In this document: positions 1 through 7,452 of the stretch, piece by piece
Numbering within the stretch: position 1 is the stretch's first letter
Layout: each line of letters begins with the position of its first letter
NCBI GenBank assembly: GCA_964547415.1
Contig: CAZJNX010000148.1
Span: forward strand, 1 to 11,899
Length of the DNA stretch: 11,899 nt
Source of the DNA: CAZJNX01 sp964547415
GTDB taxonomy: Bacteria; Pseudomonadota; Alphaproteobacteria; Rhizobiales; Amorphaceae
Reading direction: 5' to 3'
Notes under the pieces: generated by a model
Databases searched by the model: none
Seen by the model: the letters and a program-made list of their open reading frames with translations, nothing else
What the model was told of the DNA's origin: nothing
Made by a program: the position numbers and the translations under genes

Positions 1-2612
1 TGGTGCGCGACCGGACGGCGTGGCTCGGCGCGGAGGGCCGGGACGTGCTCGTCGATGTGGAGAAGATCCGCTTCGGCGACCACGTCTTTTTCCTCGACGG
101 GCGCAACAACGCCCCGTTCCCGAACCTCGACCTCCTGTCGACGCGCGAGGACCAGCGCCTCGTGATCGACCCGTACGCCCTCCTTTCCAACGACCGGGAC
201 GTGGACGGGGACCCCCTCGCCATCGTCTCCGTCGCGGCCGCGTCGAACGGGCGGGTGTCCCTCGCCGCCGACGGCGCGGTGGTCTTCCGCCCCGACCGGG
301 ACTTCGACGGCCTCGCGACCTTCACCTACGTGGTCGCCGACGAGGCCGGCGGCGAGGCGACCGGCACCGCCGCCGTCCGCGTCACGCCGGTGAACGACGC
401 GCCACGCTTCGAGGAGGGGGCCGCCACCGTCACCCTCGGCGAGGACGACCCGCTCGAGGCGTCGGGCACCCTCCCCTTCCGCGACCCCGACGACCGCGAT
501 ATCCACACCGCGACGGTCGCCCTCCTCGACCCGGCCCTTTCGGGCGGCGGGACGCTGCCGGACGCGGTGGCGACGGCGCTCGGGACGGCCCTCACCGCCA
601 CCGACCCGCCCGCTCCCCCCGGGTTGTCCTGGTCCTTCGCCGTGCCGGCCGGCACCTTCGACTTCCTCGCCGCGGACGACACGCTCACGATTCCCTACGC
701 GGTCACCGTGACCGACAGCGCAGGCACGCTGGACACCGCGACCGTGACGGTGACGGTGAAGGGGGCGAACGACGCGCCCGCGTTCGACGCGGCCGCCGTC
801 GCGGTGGAGACGGGCGAGGACGCCGGGTTGCTCGAGAGCACCCTCCCCTTCACGGACCCCGACGAGGGCGATACCCATACCGTCGCCGTCGCGGCGGACG
901 CGCCGACCCTCCCGGCCGGGCTGACGCTCTTGGAAAGGGAGCGCGCGGATCTCTCCGCTGCCTTCAGCGCGAAGGTGGACGGGCACACGGTGGACTGGAC
1001 GTTCACGCCGCCCACCGGCCTCCTCGAAGCCCTCGGCGCGGGGGAGGAACTGATCCTGCCCTACGTCCTCACCCTCGCCGACGCCGCGGGCGAAGAGGAC
1101 ACGGCGACCGTCACCGTCACGGTGAAGGGGGAGAACGACGCGCCGGAATGGGTCGGCCAGCCGCCCGAGCCGGCGACGGTAAGCGAGGACGAGCCCGTGA
1201 CGCGGTTCGTATACTCTCTCAAGTTCTCCGACGTGGACCGGACCGACACCTTCACGGCGTCCGTCGATCTCGTGCTCCCGCCCGACGGGCCCGACCTGCC
1301 GGACGGCGTCCTCGCGGAACTCGCGGCAACCGCCCGGGTGCTGGAGCCGATCCCGGGCTTGGACCCGGCCGTCGAAGTCGACATCCCCGTGCCGGCGGAC
1401 GGCTTCGACTTCCTCGCCGAGGGCGAGCGGCTCGACCTCGACTACGTCGTGTCCCTGTCCGACGGGACCGAGACGATCGAGCGGACGGTGACGGTCGAGG
1501 TGGACGGCGCGCAGGACCCGCCCGTGGCGGAAGACGACCGCTTCGAGACGACCGAGGACGAGACGCGGACCTTCGCTGCGTCCGAGGGGCTCCTCGCGAA
1601 CGACTCGGACCCGGATGGCACGCAGCTCAAGGTCGTCGAGTTCGCGGGACAGGAGGTGACCGAGGCAGGCGTCACTTTCGAGATCTCGCCCGGGTTGACG
1701 CTCACGGTCGGCCAGGACGGTGCCATCGCCATGGACTTCGCCGTCGCCGACGGCAACACGCCAGGCAAGTTCGATTTCCTGGCTGCCGGGGAGTCGCACA
1801 CCGTGGAGACCCAGTACAAGGTTTCCGACGGCGTCGACACGGCGACAGCGCAGGCGACGTTGGTGATCGAGGGGGTCGACGACGCGCCGCGCCTCGTATC
1901 GCTCAACGCCAAGGACGGCGTGGAAGGGGGCGAGGACGCGATCATCGCCGTCGAGTTCGTCGACTTCGACAGCAGTTCGTTCTCCGACATCGACCTGGGC
2001 ATCGAAGACGTTTCCGGGCCCGGGGACATGACCGACGAACAGCGGGATGCCGTTATCGCCGCCCTCGAGGCGGCCTCCAGGCAGTCGGAATCCGATGGAC
2101 AGTCTGGAAGTGTTGTTTATACGTTCGACACAAGCGACGAGGCGTTCGACTTTCTCGGCGATGCCGAGACCCTGTCGTTCACGGCCGTCGTGACCGTCAC
2201 GGACGACACCGACCAATCCCTCGGCGTCCGCGAATCAGTCAAGATCGTCGGCACGAACGACATTCCGACCGGCCCCTCTTTCTTGTTTGAGATATTTAGT
2301 AGAGGCAACGGCTCCGCCATCGATTTCAGGTCCAAGAATCTCCTCGATTGGTTCGTGGATCCCGAAGGGGATCCGATCGTCGACTTTCGAGTGATCCGTC
2401 AGGAAACGGAAGGTGACGCCACCCCGGCGGTTTTCGAGTTCGACTCAGAGAACCAGGAGCTAGTGGCCATCGCAAGCATGGAGGCGGGAAAGCGCGGCAC
2501 CACCACCGCATACGTGACCGTCAGCGACGGAGACAGGGACGGCCGCTACAGCGACCCGCCGCTCAAATTGGACATCATCCTGAACGCAGTCCCGCCGGAC
2601 CTGGATTTCTGA
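1..2612 (+). CDS. VCBS/cadherin-like repeat protein, C-terminal part (5' end outside window)
   Basis: This is the C-terminal 869 residues or so of a large, acidic, probably secreted adhesin-like protein. The open frame runs in from the window edge, so the GTG at position 3 is probably not the true start. Residues 12-32 (DVLVDVEKIRF) resemble the segment that often follows RTX calcium-binding repeats in type I secreted proteins, which suggests RTX repeats upstream. Residues about 36-130 form one tandem-95/cadherin-like unit with NDRDVDGDPL and a YVVADEAGG strand. VCBS-type units follow, with linkers at residues 131, 256, 378, 504, 626 and 752 (NDAP, NDAP, NDAP, QDPP, DDAP, NDIP) and a recurring FDFL motif before the last strands. 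The spacing is 122-126 residues. No RTX nonapeptides are visible here. The protein ends in DLDF, compatible with but not proof of type I export. Ligand and exact role are unknown. Confidence 0.85.
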   Translation, partial: VRDRTAWLGAEGRDVLVDVEKIRFGDHVFFLDGRNNAPFPNLDLLSTREDQRLVIDPYALLSNDRDVDGDPLAIVSVAAASNGRVSLAADGAVVFRPDRDFDGLATFTYVVADEAGGEATGTAAVRVTPVNDAPRFEEGAATVTLGEDDPLEASGTLPFRDPDDRDIHTATVALLDPALSGGGTLPDAVATALGTALTATDPPAPPGLSWSFAVPAGTFDFLAADDTLTIPYAVTVTDSAGTLDTATVTVTVKGANDAPAFDAAAVAVETGEDAGLLESTLPFTDPDEGDTHTVAVAADAPTLPAGLTLLERERADLSAAFSAKVDGHTVDWTFTPPTGLLEALGAGEELILPYVLTLADAAGEEDTATVTVTVKGENDAPEWVGQPPEPATVSEDEPVTRFVYSLKFSDVDRTDTFTASVDLVLPPDGPDLPDGVLAELAATARVLEPIPGLDPAVEVDIPVPADGFDFLAEGERLDLDYVVSLSDGTETIERTVTVEVDGAQDPPVAEDDRFETTEDETRTFAASEGLLANDSDPDGTQLKVVEFAGQEVTEAGVTFEISPGLTLTVGQDGAIAMDFAVADGNTPGKFDFLAAGESHTVETQYKVSDGVDTATAQATLVIEGVDDAPRLVSLNAKDGVEGGEDAIIAVEFVDFDSSSFSDIDLGIEDVSGPGDMTDEQRDAVIAALEAASRQSESDGQSGSVVYTFDTSDEAFDFLGDAETLSFTAVVTVTDDTDQSLGVRESVKIVGTNDIPTGPSFLFEIFSRGNGSAIDFRSKNLLDWFVDPEGDPIVDFRVIRQETEGDATPAVFEFDSENQELVAIASMEAGKRGTTTAYVTVSDGDRDGRYSDPPLKLDIILNAVPPDLDF
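390..2612 (+). repeat. Tandem VCBS-type coding repeats, about 370 bp period
   Basis: Within the large surface protein, the domain-linker codons begin near 393, 768, 1134, 1512, 1878 and 2256, giving steps of 375, 366, 378, 366 and 378 bp. Each unit holds an acidic GED/SED-type opening, a DPD or DVD strand, a GxFDFL-like motif and a T-V-T-V strand before the next linker. The first three linkers are closest at DNA level: the 48 bases at 732-779 and 1098-1145 differ at only a handful of positions, mostly third codon positions. Later units (1878 onward) have diverged. This is a protein-domain array, not a mobile or CRISPR repeat. Confidence 0.8.
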
Positions 2613-2619
2613 CCCGAGC

Positions 2620-2641
2620 CGACACCGGCCGGCGGGTGTCG
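2620..2641 (+). terminator. Small hairpin after the VCBS protein gene
   Basis: A 7-bp perfect inverted repeat (CGACACC at 2620-2626, GGTGTCG at 2635-2641) with an 8-base loop starts 8 bases after the TGA of the VCBS gene. Position and GC-rich stem fit a transcript 3' end, but there is no T-run behind it. It could equally be an RNA-stabilising hairpin or chance in such GC-rich DNA. Confidence 0.3.
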
Positions 2642-2679
2642 CCTGCGCGTTCCGACGGGACGGAACTCGCAGGCGCCGT

Positions 2680-2709
2680 CCGCGCCGCCCTTTGCCCTCG
2701 GCGGCGCGG
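2680..2709 (+). other. Strong hairpin upstream of the GGDEF-EAL gene
   Basis: A 10-bp perfect stem (CCGCGCCGCC at 2680-2689 with GGCGGCGCGG at 2700-2709) encloses a 10-base loop. It lies in the 144-base gap between the VCBS gene and the GGDEF-EAL gene. It may be a second terminator-like structure for the upstream transcript. No T-run follows. The candidate -35 element described in the adjoining entry falls in its loop. Confidence 0.3.
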
Positions 2710-2719
2710 GCGGCTAGTG
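2692..2719 (+). promoter_or_regulatory. Candidate sigma-70-type promoter for the GGDEF-EAL gene
   Basis: TTGCCC (2692-2697) and CTAGTG (2714-2719) are separated by 16 bases. They sit 38 bases upstream of the GTG start. The pattern resembles the loose -35/-10 pairs common in GC-rich alphaproteobacteria, where the -35 is better kept than the -10. It is the only plausible pair seen in the short gap, but the -10 is a poor match, so this remains a guess. Confidence 0.27.
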
Positions 2720-2756
2720 TGAGACGACACGACGCGCCCGCAGCCGGAGGTGGAGC

Positions 2757-4970
2757 GTGCAAAGCCGCGCCGGAAGCACGGAAGAGCCGCTGGAGGACGT
2801 GCGGGAGGCCTACCGCCGCCTCACCGACATGCAGGCCCTCGTCACCGACGTCCTCGGCGGCTTCGTCCACCGGCCCCTCCACCGCGTGCCGGAGGGGATC
2901 GACGACGCCCTCGCCCGCCTCGGCACCTTTTGCGGCGCCGACCGGACCTACGTCTTCGAGATGCGGCCCGGCGACCTGATGACCAACACCCACGAGTGGT
3001 GCGCCCCCGGCATCAAGCCGGAGATCGACACCCTCCAGGACCTGCCGCGGGACGTCATCCACTTCTGGCTGAAGCCCCTCGCCGAGGGCCGGCCCGTCTA
3101 CGTCCCCCACGTCAAGGCCCTGCCGGACGAGCGGGCTGACGAGCGGGACATCCTCGACCGGCAGGACATCCAGTCCCTCCTCGTGGTGCCGATGCTGAAC
3201 GCGGGCGAGCTGTTCGGCTTCGTGGGCTTCGATTCGGTACGCACGCGGCGCAGCTTCACGGCGGGCGAGCTCAGCCTCCTCACCTCCGTCGCCGACGTGA
3301 TCTGCTCGGCCCTGGTGCGGCGGGAGGCCGCGCGGCAGGTCACCAACGCACAGGCCCGCCTCGCCGCCATCACCGAGCACGCCTCCGACCTCGTCCTCGT
3401 GATGGACGAGGCGGGGCGCGTGTCCTGGGCGAGCCCGTCCGTCCGCCGCCTCACCGGGCGGGAGATGACGGGGGCGCGCTGGTGGGCCGCGGTGTCCGCC
3501 GCCCACCGCGGCACCATGGAGGAGGCCGCGCGCGCCCTCCTCGCGGACGGGACGGCGGGCGGGGCGACCGACCTGCCCGACTGCCTCGTGGAGACGCCGG
3601 ACGGGGATCGCTGGCTCGCCTCCCGCGCGGTGGACCTGCGCGCGGATCCGGCCGTCGGCGGCCTCGTGGTGACGGCGCGCGACGTCACCGAGCGGCGGCA
3701 GGCGGAGGACGAGCTCGCCCACCGGGCCACCCACGACATGCTGACGGGCCTGCCCAACCGCGCCCTCCTCGCCGACCGCCTCGTCAGGGCGGCCGACCGG
3801 GCGCGGCGACGCGGCCACCTCATCGGCCTCCTGTTCCTCGACATCGACCACTTCAAGCTCGTCAACGACGGTCACGGCCACGGCATCGGCGACGGCCTCC
3901 TGCGCCAGGTGGCGGACCGGCTCCTCGCCGCCGTCGGCCCCACCGACACCGTGGCCCGCTTCGGGGGCGACGAGTTCGTCGTCCTCATCGAGGAGGCGGA
4001 GGAGGTCTCCGTCCTCGAGACGCGGGCGGTGGAGATCGCCGACCGGATCGCCGGCTCGTTCCTGATCGAGGGGCGGGAGTTCTTCGTGACCGCGTCCATC
4101 GGCCTCCTCGTCCACGACGGGCGGGCCTTCGACGTGGAGGGGGTGCTGCAGCGGGCGGACGCGGCCATGTACCGGGCCAAGGAATGGGGCCGGAACCGGA
4201 TCGTCGCCTTCGACGCGAAGATCCAGAAGGAGGTGGAGCGCCACGCCCGGATCGTCCACCGCATCAAGCGGGCGATCGAGGCGGGGGACATCCGCCCATC
4301 CTTCCAGCCGATCGTCCGGCTCGGCGTGCGGGAGGTGGTCGCGCGGGAGGCGCTCGCCCGCTGGCGGGACCCGGAGCTCGGCGACGTGAGCCCGGAGGAC
4401 TTCGTGAAGGTGGCCGAGCGCACCGGCCAGATCCGCGCCCTCGGCGCCACCGTCCTCGCCCAGGCGGTGGAGACGGCCGTGCGGGCCGGCGGGAACTGGC
4501 GGCTCACCGTCAACGTCTCGCCGCTCGAGCTCGACGGGCCGGGCCTCCACGCGTCCGTCACCGGCGCGCTCGAGCGCTCCGGCCTGCCGCCGGAGCGGCT
4601 GTGCCTCGAGATCACCGAGAGCGCCATCGCCGAGCGGCCGGCCGAGGCCCTCGCCACCTTGCGCGCGCTGAGGGCCCTCGGCGTGCGCCTCGCCATCGAC
4701 GACTTCGGCCGCGGGTACTCCTCGTTCGGGATCCTGCGGTCGATGCCGTTCGACTACCTGAAGATCGACCGCTCCTTCATCGCGGGCCTGTCGGGGGACG
4801 GGGCCGACGAACGGCTCGTCAAGGCGGTCCTCGGGCTCGCGGAGGACTTCGGGCTCGCCGTGGTCGCCGAGGGCATCGAGACGGCCGAGCAGGAGCGGAT
4901 CCTCATGGACCTCGGTTGCCGCCTCGGCCAGGGCTACCTGTTCGGCCCGCCCGCCTTCCTCGCCGCCTGA
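2757..4970 (+). CDS. GAF-PAS-GGDEF-EAL c-di-GMP synthase/phosphodiesterase
   Basis: A 737-residue soluble signalling protein with no signal peptide or membrane segment. The GTG start is supported by GGAGG at 2746-2750, six bases upstream. Residues about 40-187 are a GAF domain, about 200-315 a PAS domain (starting near ITEHASDLVLVMD), about 320-490 a GGDEF domain and about 500-735 an EAL domain. GGDEF is intact at 403-407, so cyclase activity (2 GTP to c-di-GMP) is plausible. The product-inhibition I-site RxxD reads GPTD at 394-397, with the arginine lost. EAL is intact at 531-533, and the usual catalytic set is present: the VNVSP strand, EITES, DDFGRGYSS (DD at 648-649), LKIDRSF, EGIET and the final QGYLF. 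Phosphodiesterase activity is therefore also plausible. The ligands of the sensor domains cannot be read. Its 3' end overlaps that of the convergent cyclase gene. Confidence 0.95.
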   Translation: MQSRAGSTEEPLEDVREAYRRLTDMQALVTDVLGGFVHRPLHRVPEGIDDALARLGTFCGADRTYVFEMRPGDLMTNTHEWCAPGIKPEIDTLQDLPRDVIHFWLKPLAEGRPVYVPHVKALPDERADERDILDRQDIQSLLVVPMLNAGELFGFVGFDSVRTRRSFTAGELSLLTSVADVICSALVRREAARQVTNAQARLAAITEHASDLVLVMDEAGRVSWASPSVRRLTGREMTGARWWAAVSAAHRGTMEEAARALLADGTAGGATDLPDCLVETPDGDRWLASRAVDLRADPAVGGLVVTARDVTERRQAEDELAHRATHDMLTGLPNRALLADRLVRAADRARRRGHLIGLLFLDIDHFKLVNDGHGHGIGDGLLRQVADRLLAAVGPTDTVARFGGDEFVVLIEEAEEVSVLETRAVEIADRIAGSFLIEGREFFVTASIGLLVHDGRAFDVEGVLQRADAAMYRAKEWGRNRIVAFDAKIQKEVERHARIVHRIKRAIEAGDIRPSFQPIVRLGVREVVAREALARWRDPELGDVSPEDFVKVAERTGQIRALGATVLAQAVETAVRAGGNWRLTVNVSPLELDGPGLHASVTGALERSGLPPERLCLEITESAIAERPAEALATLRALRALGVRLAIDDFGRGYSSFGILRSMPFDYLKIDRSFIAGLSGDGADERLVKAVLGLAEDFGLAVVAEGIETAEQERILMDLGCRLGQGYLFGPPAFLAA

Positions 4971-6868
4971 CCCTCGCGCCCCGCCGCGTCCATCCGGGCA
5001 AGGTCCGCCGCGTCCGCGAAGCGGGCCTCCACCGGGCGGGCGAGGCCGCGCACGGCGACCCTCTCCACGCCGGAAAAGATCTCCCCGCACCGCGCCCCGG
5101 GCGGCAGGGCGGCGAACACCGCCTCGGCGACGCCCGCGTCCCGCCCGCGCGCCCGCGCCTCCTCCATGAGGCGGCTCGCGAGGTTCACCGTGTCGCCCGT
5201 GACCGTCACCGTCGCCTGCCGGCGCGTTCCCACCCGCGACAGGGCGAGCGGCCCCGCGGCGAGGCCGAAGCGGGCGGGCACCGCCCCCGTCTCGCCCGGT
5301 GCTGAGAGGTCGCCGAGCGCCGCCGACAGGACCGCGAGCGCGGCGAGGGCATCGGCCGCATCGGCGCGCGCGGGCTCGGGCAGGCCGAAGACGATCAGCG
5401 CCCCGTCCCCGAGGAAGCCGAGGACGGCGCCGCCGCGGGGGACGATCGCCCGCTCCACCCGATCCATGAGGGCGTTCTGGAAGGCGAGGGTCCCCTCCGG
5501 CCCGAGCCGCTCGGCGAGCCCCGTGAAGCCCGCGAGGTCGAAGAAGAGGACGCAGCCCTCCCGGACGGCGGGCGTTGCGAGATAGTCCGGGTCGCGGGCG
5601 AGGCGATCGGCGAGGACGGGCGGGTGGAGCGAGGCGAGGGCGTCCCGGGCGAGGGCCGTCAGGGTGGCCGCGCGGCGCTCCCGCCAGGTGAGGACCGCGA
5701 CGAACAGGGCCGCGACGGGGAGGACGGCGGCGAGGGGGAGGGTCACCGACAGCCACGTCCCCCGTTCGAAGGCGACGACGGTCGCCGCGAGCCAGCCAGC
5801 GAGGAGGCCGGCGAGGATCGCGAAGCCCGGCGCGGTCCGGCGCCAGGCGAGGACGAGGACGGCGAGGACGGGCAGGGCCACCGCCGCCGCCGCGTCGGCG
5901 CGTCGCACGGCCGGGCTGCGGTCGAGCCCCTCCCCCCTCAGGAGGTTGCCGATCGCCGTCGCCAGCACCTCCGCCCCCGGCATCACCGGGTCGAACGGGG
6001 TGTCGAAGGTGTCGCCCGCCCCGAGGGCCGTGGTCCCGACGACGGCGATGCGGCCCGCGAGCGCCTCCCGCGGCACCGTCCCGTCGAGGACGCCGGCGAG
6101 GGAGACGTGGCGGACGGTCTTGCCCGGCCCGTAGAAGGCGAGCGCCAGGTGCCGGCCGAGGTCGAGGGGCTGGACCGTCTCGCCGATCCGCACCTCGTCC
6201 GCGCCGAGACGCACCTCGCCGCCGCCGTGAAGGCCCGCCGCGGCGAGGGCGAAGGAGGGCACGGCGGTCTCCCCGAGCTGGAACAGGAGGGGGACGTGGC
6301 GCGGCGTCCCGCCCCCGTCCGTGGACAGGTTCACCGCCGCCACCTGCCGCACGCGCCCGACGGGCTCGGCCGGCCAGGCGACCCCGGTCGCCACCGGCAC
6401 GCGGGGGCCGAAGGGGACCGGCGGCAGCTCGTCCGCCTCGGCCGGGGCGTCGTCGAAGGTCATGGCGGCGGCGATCACGGCCGGCACGCGGGCGAGGGCG
6501 AGGGCGAGCGCCGTGTCGGCCCGGGGCCGTCCCGGCTCCAGGAACAGGATGTCCACCGCGACGACCGCCACGCCCGCGTCCGCGAGGCGCCCGACCGCCT
6601 CGGCGAGCACCCGGCGGGACACGGGCCAGCCGCCCGCCCGCCGGATCGCCGCCTCGTCGATGGCGACCACCACGACCTCCTCCGGCGGCGCGCGGGACCC
6701 GCGGATCCCGTGGCGCCAGTCGAGGGTGACGGCCTCGAGCCGGTCGAGCGGGCTCGCCCGCCCCTCGAGGTGCCACGCGGCGAGGAAGCTTCCCCAGAGC
6801 GCGGCGAACAGGATGAAGAGCGCCGGGACGAGGCGCCCGCCGGGCAGGCGGTCCCGGGCGCCCCTCAC
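4934..6868 (-). CDS. CHASE2-domain class III adenylate/guanylate cyclase
   Basis: A 644-residue membrane protein predicted to turn a nucleoside triphosphate into a cyclic nucleotide in response to a periplasmic signal. The GTG at 6868 is chosen because it overlaps the upstream TGA as GTGA and lies just before the first membrane segment. The frame stays open far upstream, but that part encodes no recognisable protein. Order: TM about 14-33; periplasmic CHASE2 about 35-310 (LDWRHGIRG, VVVVAIDEAAI, VDILFLEP, VVGTTALGAGD); three membrane helices about 325-410; class III catalytic domain about 435-620. Metal-binding aspartates D444 (FFDLAGFT) and D488 (FLGDG) and transition-state N562/R566 (NLASR) are kept. 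The purine-selecting lysine before FLGD is glycine (G484) and its partner is T553, as in class IIIb enzymes, so ATP or GTP preference is uncertain. No good ribosome-binding site is seen; translation is probably coupled to the FecR gene. Confidence 0.92.
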   Translation of the reverse strand: MRGARDRLPGGRLVPALFILFAALWGSFLAAWHLEGRASPLDRLEAVTLDWRHGIRGSRAPPEEVVVVAIDEAAIRRAGGWPVSRRVLAEAVGRLADAGVAVVAVDILFLEPGRPRADTALALALARVPAVIAAAMTFDDAPAEADELPPVPFGPRVPVATGVAWPAEPVGRVRQVAAVNLSTDGGGTPRHVPLLFQLGETAVPSFALAAAGLHGGGEVRLGADEVRIGETVQPLDLGRHLALAFYGPGKTVRHVSLAGVLDGTVPREALAGRIAVVGTTALGAGDTFDTPFDPVMPGAEVLATAIGNLLRGEGLDRSPAVRRADAAAAVALPVLAVLVLAWRRTAPGFAILAGLLAGWLAATVVAFERGTWLSVTLPLAAVLPVAALFVAVLTWRERRAATLTALARDALASLHPPVLADRLARDPDYLATPAVREGCVLFFDLAGFTGLAERLGPEGTLAFQNALMDRVERAIVPRGGAVLGFLGDGALIVFGLPEPARADAADALAALAVLSAALGDLSAPGETGAVPARFGLAAGPLALSRVGTRRQATVTVTGDTVNLASRLMEEARARGRDAGVAEAVFAALPPGARCGEIFSGVERVAVRGLARPVEARFADAADLARMDAAGREGQAARKAGGPNR

Positions 6869-7374
6869 AGCCCGAAGCGGGCGAGGAGGGCGTCGACCCG
6901 CCCCTGTCCCCAGCGGCGGGCGAGGAGGCGCGGCTCGTCCCCGGCAACGTCCGTCCCCTCCCCGGACCTCAGGACGAGGCCCGCGCCCGAGCCGCGGGCG
7001 ATGACGTTGACCGCGCCCGACACGCAGAAGACGGCCGTCCCGCCGCGGGCCGCGTCGACGGCGTACTCGGTGCCGCGGACGGAGGCGATGGCGACCGGGG
7101 TGAGGATCTGGAAGTCGGCCGGCCCGCCCGTGGGCCTGTCGACGTAGGCGGCGCCGCCATCGAGCCGCATGCCCTCCGGCGTCCCGTCCCGGTTCGCATC
7201 GACGATGCGGTAACGGGCCCGCCGTTCCACCAGGATGGTGAGGCCCCCGCCGCAGGACAGGGCGACGTGGCCGTCCCCGCATCCCGCCGGCGCGCAGCCG
7301 CCCTGTTGGGCGGATGCCGGCGGTGTGGCGAGGAGGAGGAGGGCCAGGATGGCGACGGACGGGCGGATCGGCAT
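6865..7374 (-). CDS. Periplasmic FecR-domain protein paired with the CHASE2 cyclase
   Basis: A 169-residue exported protein. The ATG at 7374 has GGAGG at 7384-7388, nine bases upstream. Residues 1-22 form a signal peptide with a hydrophobic stretch (VAILALLLLA) and an ASA cleavage site. The FecR fold covers about residues 70-140: the ILTPVAIASVRGTEYAVD strand pair (90-107), then GGTAVFCVSGAVNV (111-124). Unlike the classical FecR of iron-siderophore systems it has no membrane helix, no cytoplasmic anti-sigma part and no neighbouring sigma factor or TonB receptor. Four cysteines (27, 32, 41, 117) could form disulfides. DANRDG at 59-64 looks like a DxNxDG metal-binding loop, although the last ligand position is not canonical. 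Its 4-base overlap with the cyclase gene suggests it is a sensor or ligand subunit for the CHASE2 domain. That role is an inference. Confidence 0.85.
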   Translation of the reverse strand: MPIRPSVAILALLLLATPPASAQQGGCAPAGCGDGHVALSCGGGLTILVERRARYRIVDANRDGTPEGMRLDGGAAYVDRPTGGPADFQILTPVAIASVRGTEYAVDAARGGTAVFCVSGAVNVIARGSGAGLVLRSGEGTDVAGDEPRLLARRWGQGRVDALLARFGL

Positions 7375-7417
7375 GGCGTTCGGCCTCCGGGCTCGGCACC
7401 AGCCCCGCCTGCCGTTG

Positions 7418-7437
7418 TCGCCGCTGGCACGCGGCGA
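7418..7437 (-). other. Hairpin between glpU and the FecR gene
   Basis: A 7-bp perfect stem (TCGCCGC at 7418-7424, GCGGCGA at 7431-7437) with a 6-base loop lies in the 78-base gap between the glpU stop and the FecR start. It could end or weaken the glp transcript before the FecR-cyclase pair. No T-run follows on the minus strand, so read-through is possible. Confidence 0.3.
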
Positions 7438-7452
7438 GGCAAGCCCCGGGGG

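Noticed and set aside
3482..5305. A 607-codon plus-strand frame within and beyond the GGDEF-EAL gene
   Set aside because: It is a +1/+2 shadow of that gene, arginine- and proline-rich, with no recognisable motif; the true frame has intact GGDEF and EAL motifs.
2460..6947. A 1495-codon open frame on the minus strand
   Set aside because: It runs antisense to the GGDEF-EAL gene and out of frame through the cyclase gene. The translation is low-complexity Arg/Pro/Gly-rich with no domain, as expected of shadow frames in GC-rich DNA.
5624..7147. A 507-codon plus-strand frame opposite the cyclase and FecR genes
   Set aside because: The translation is repetitive and charged without a fold. The opposite strand encodes clear CHASE2 and FecR domains.
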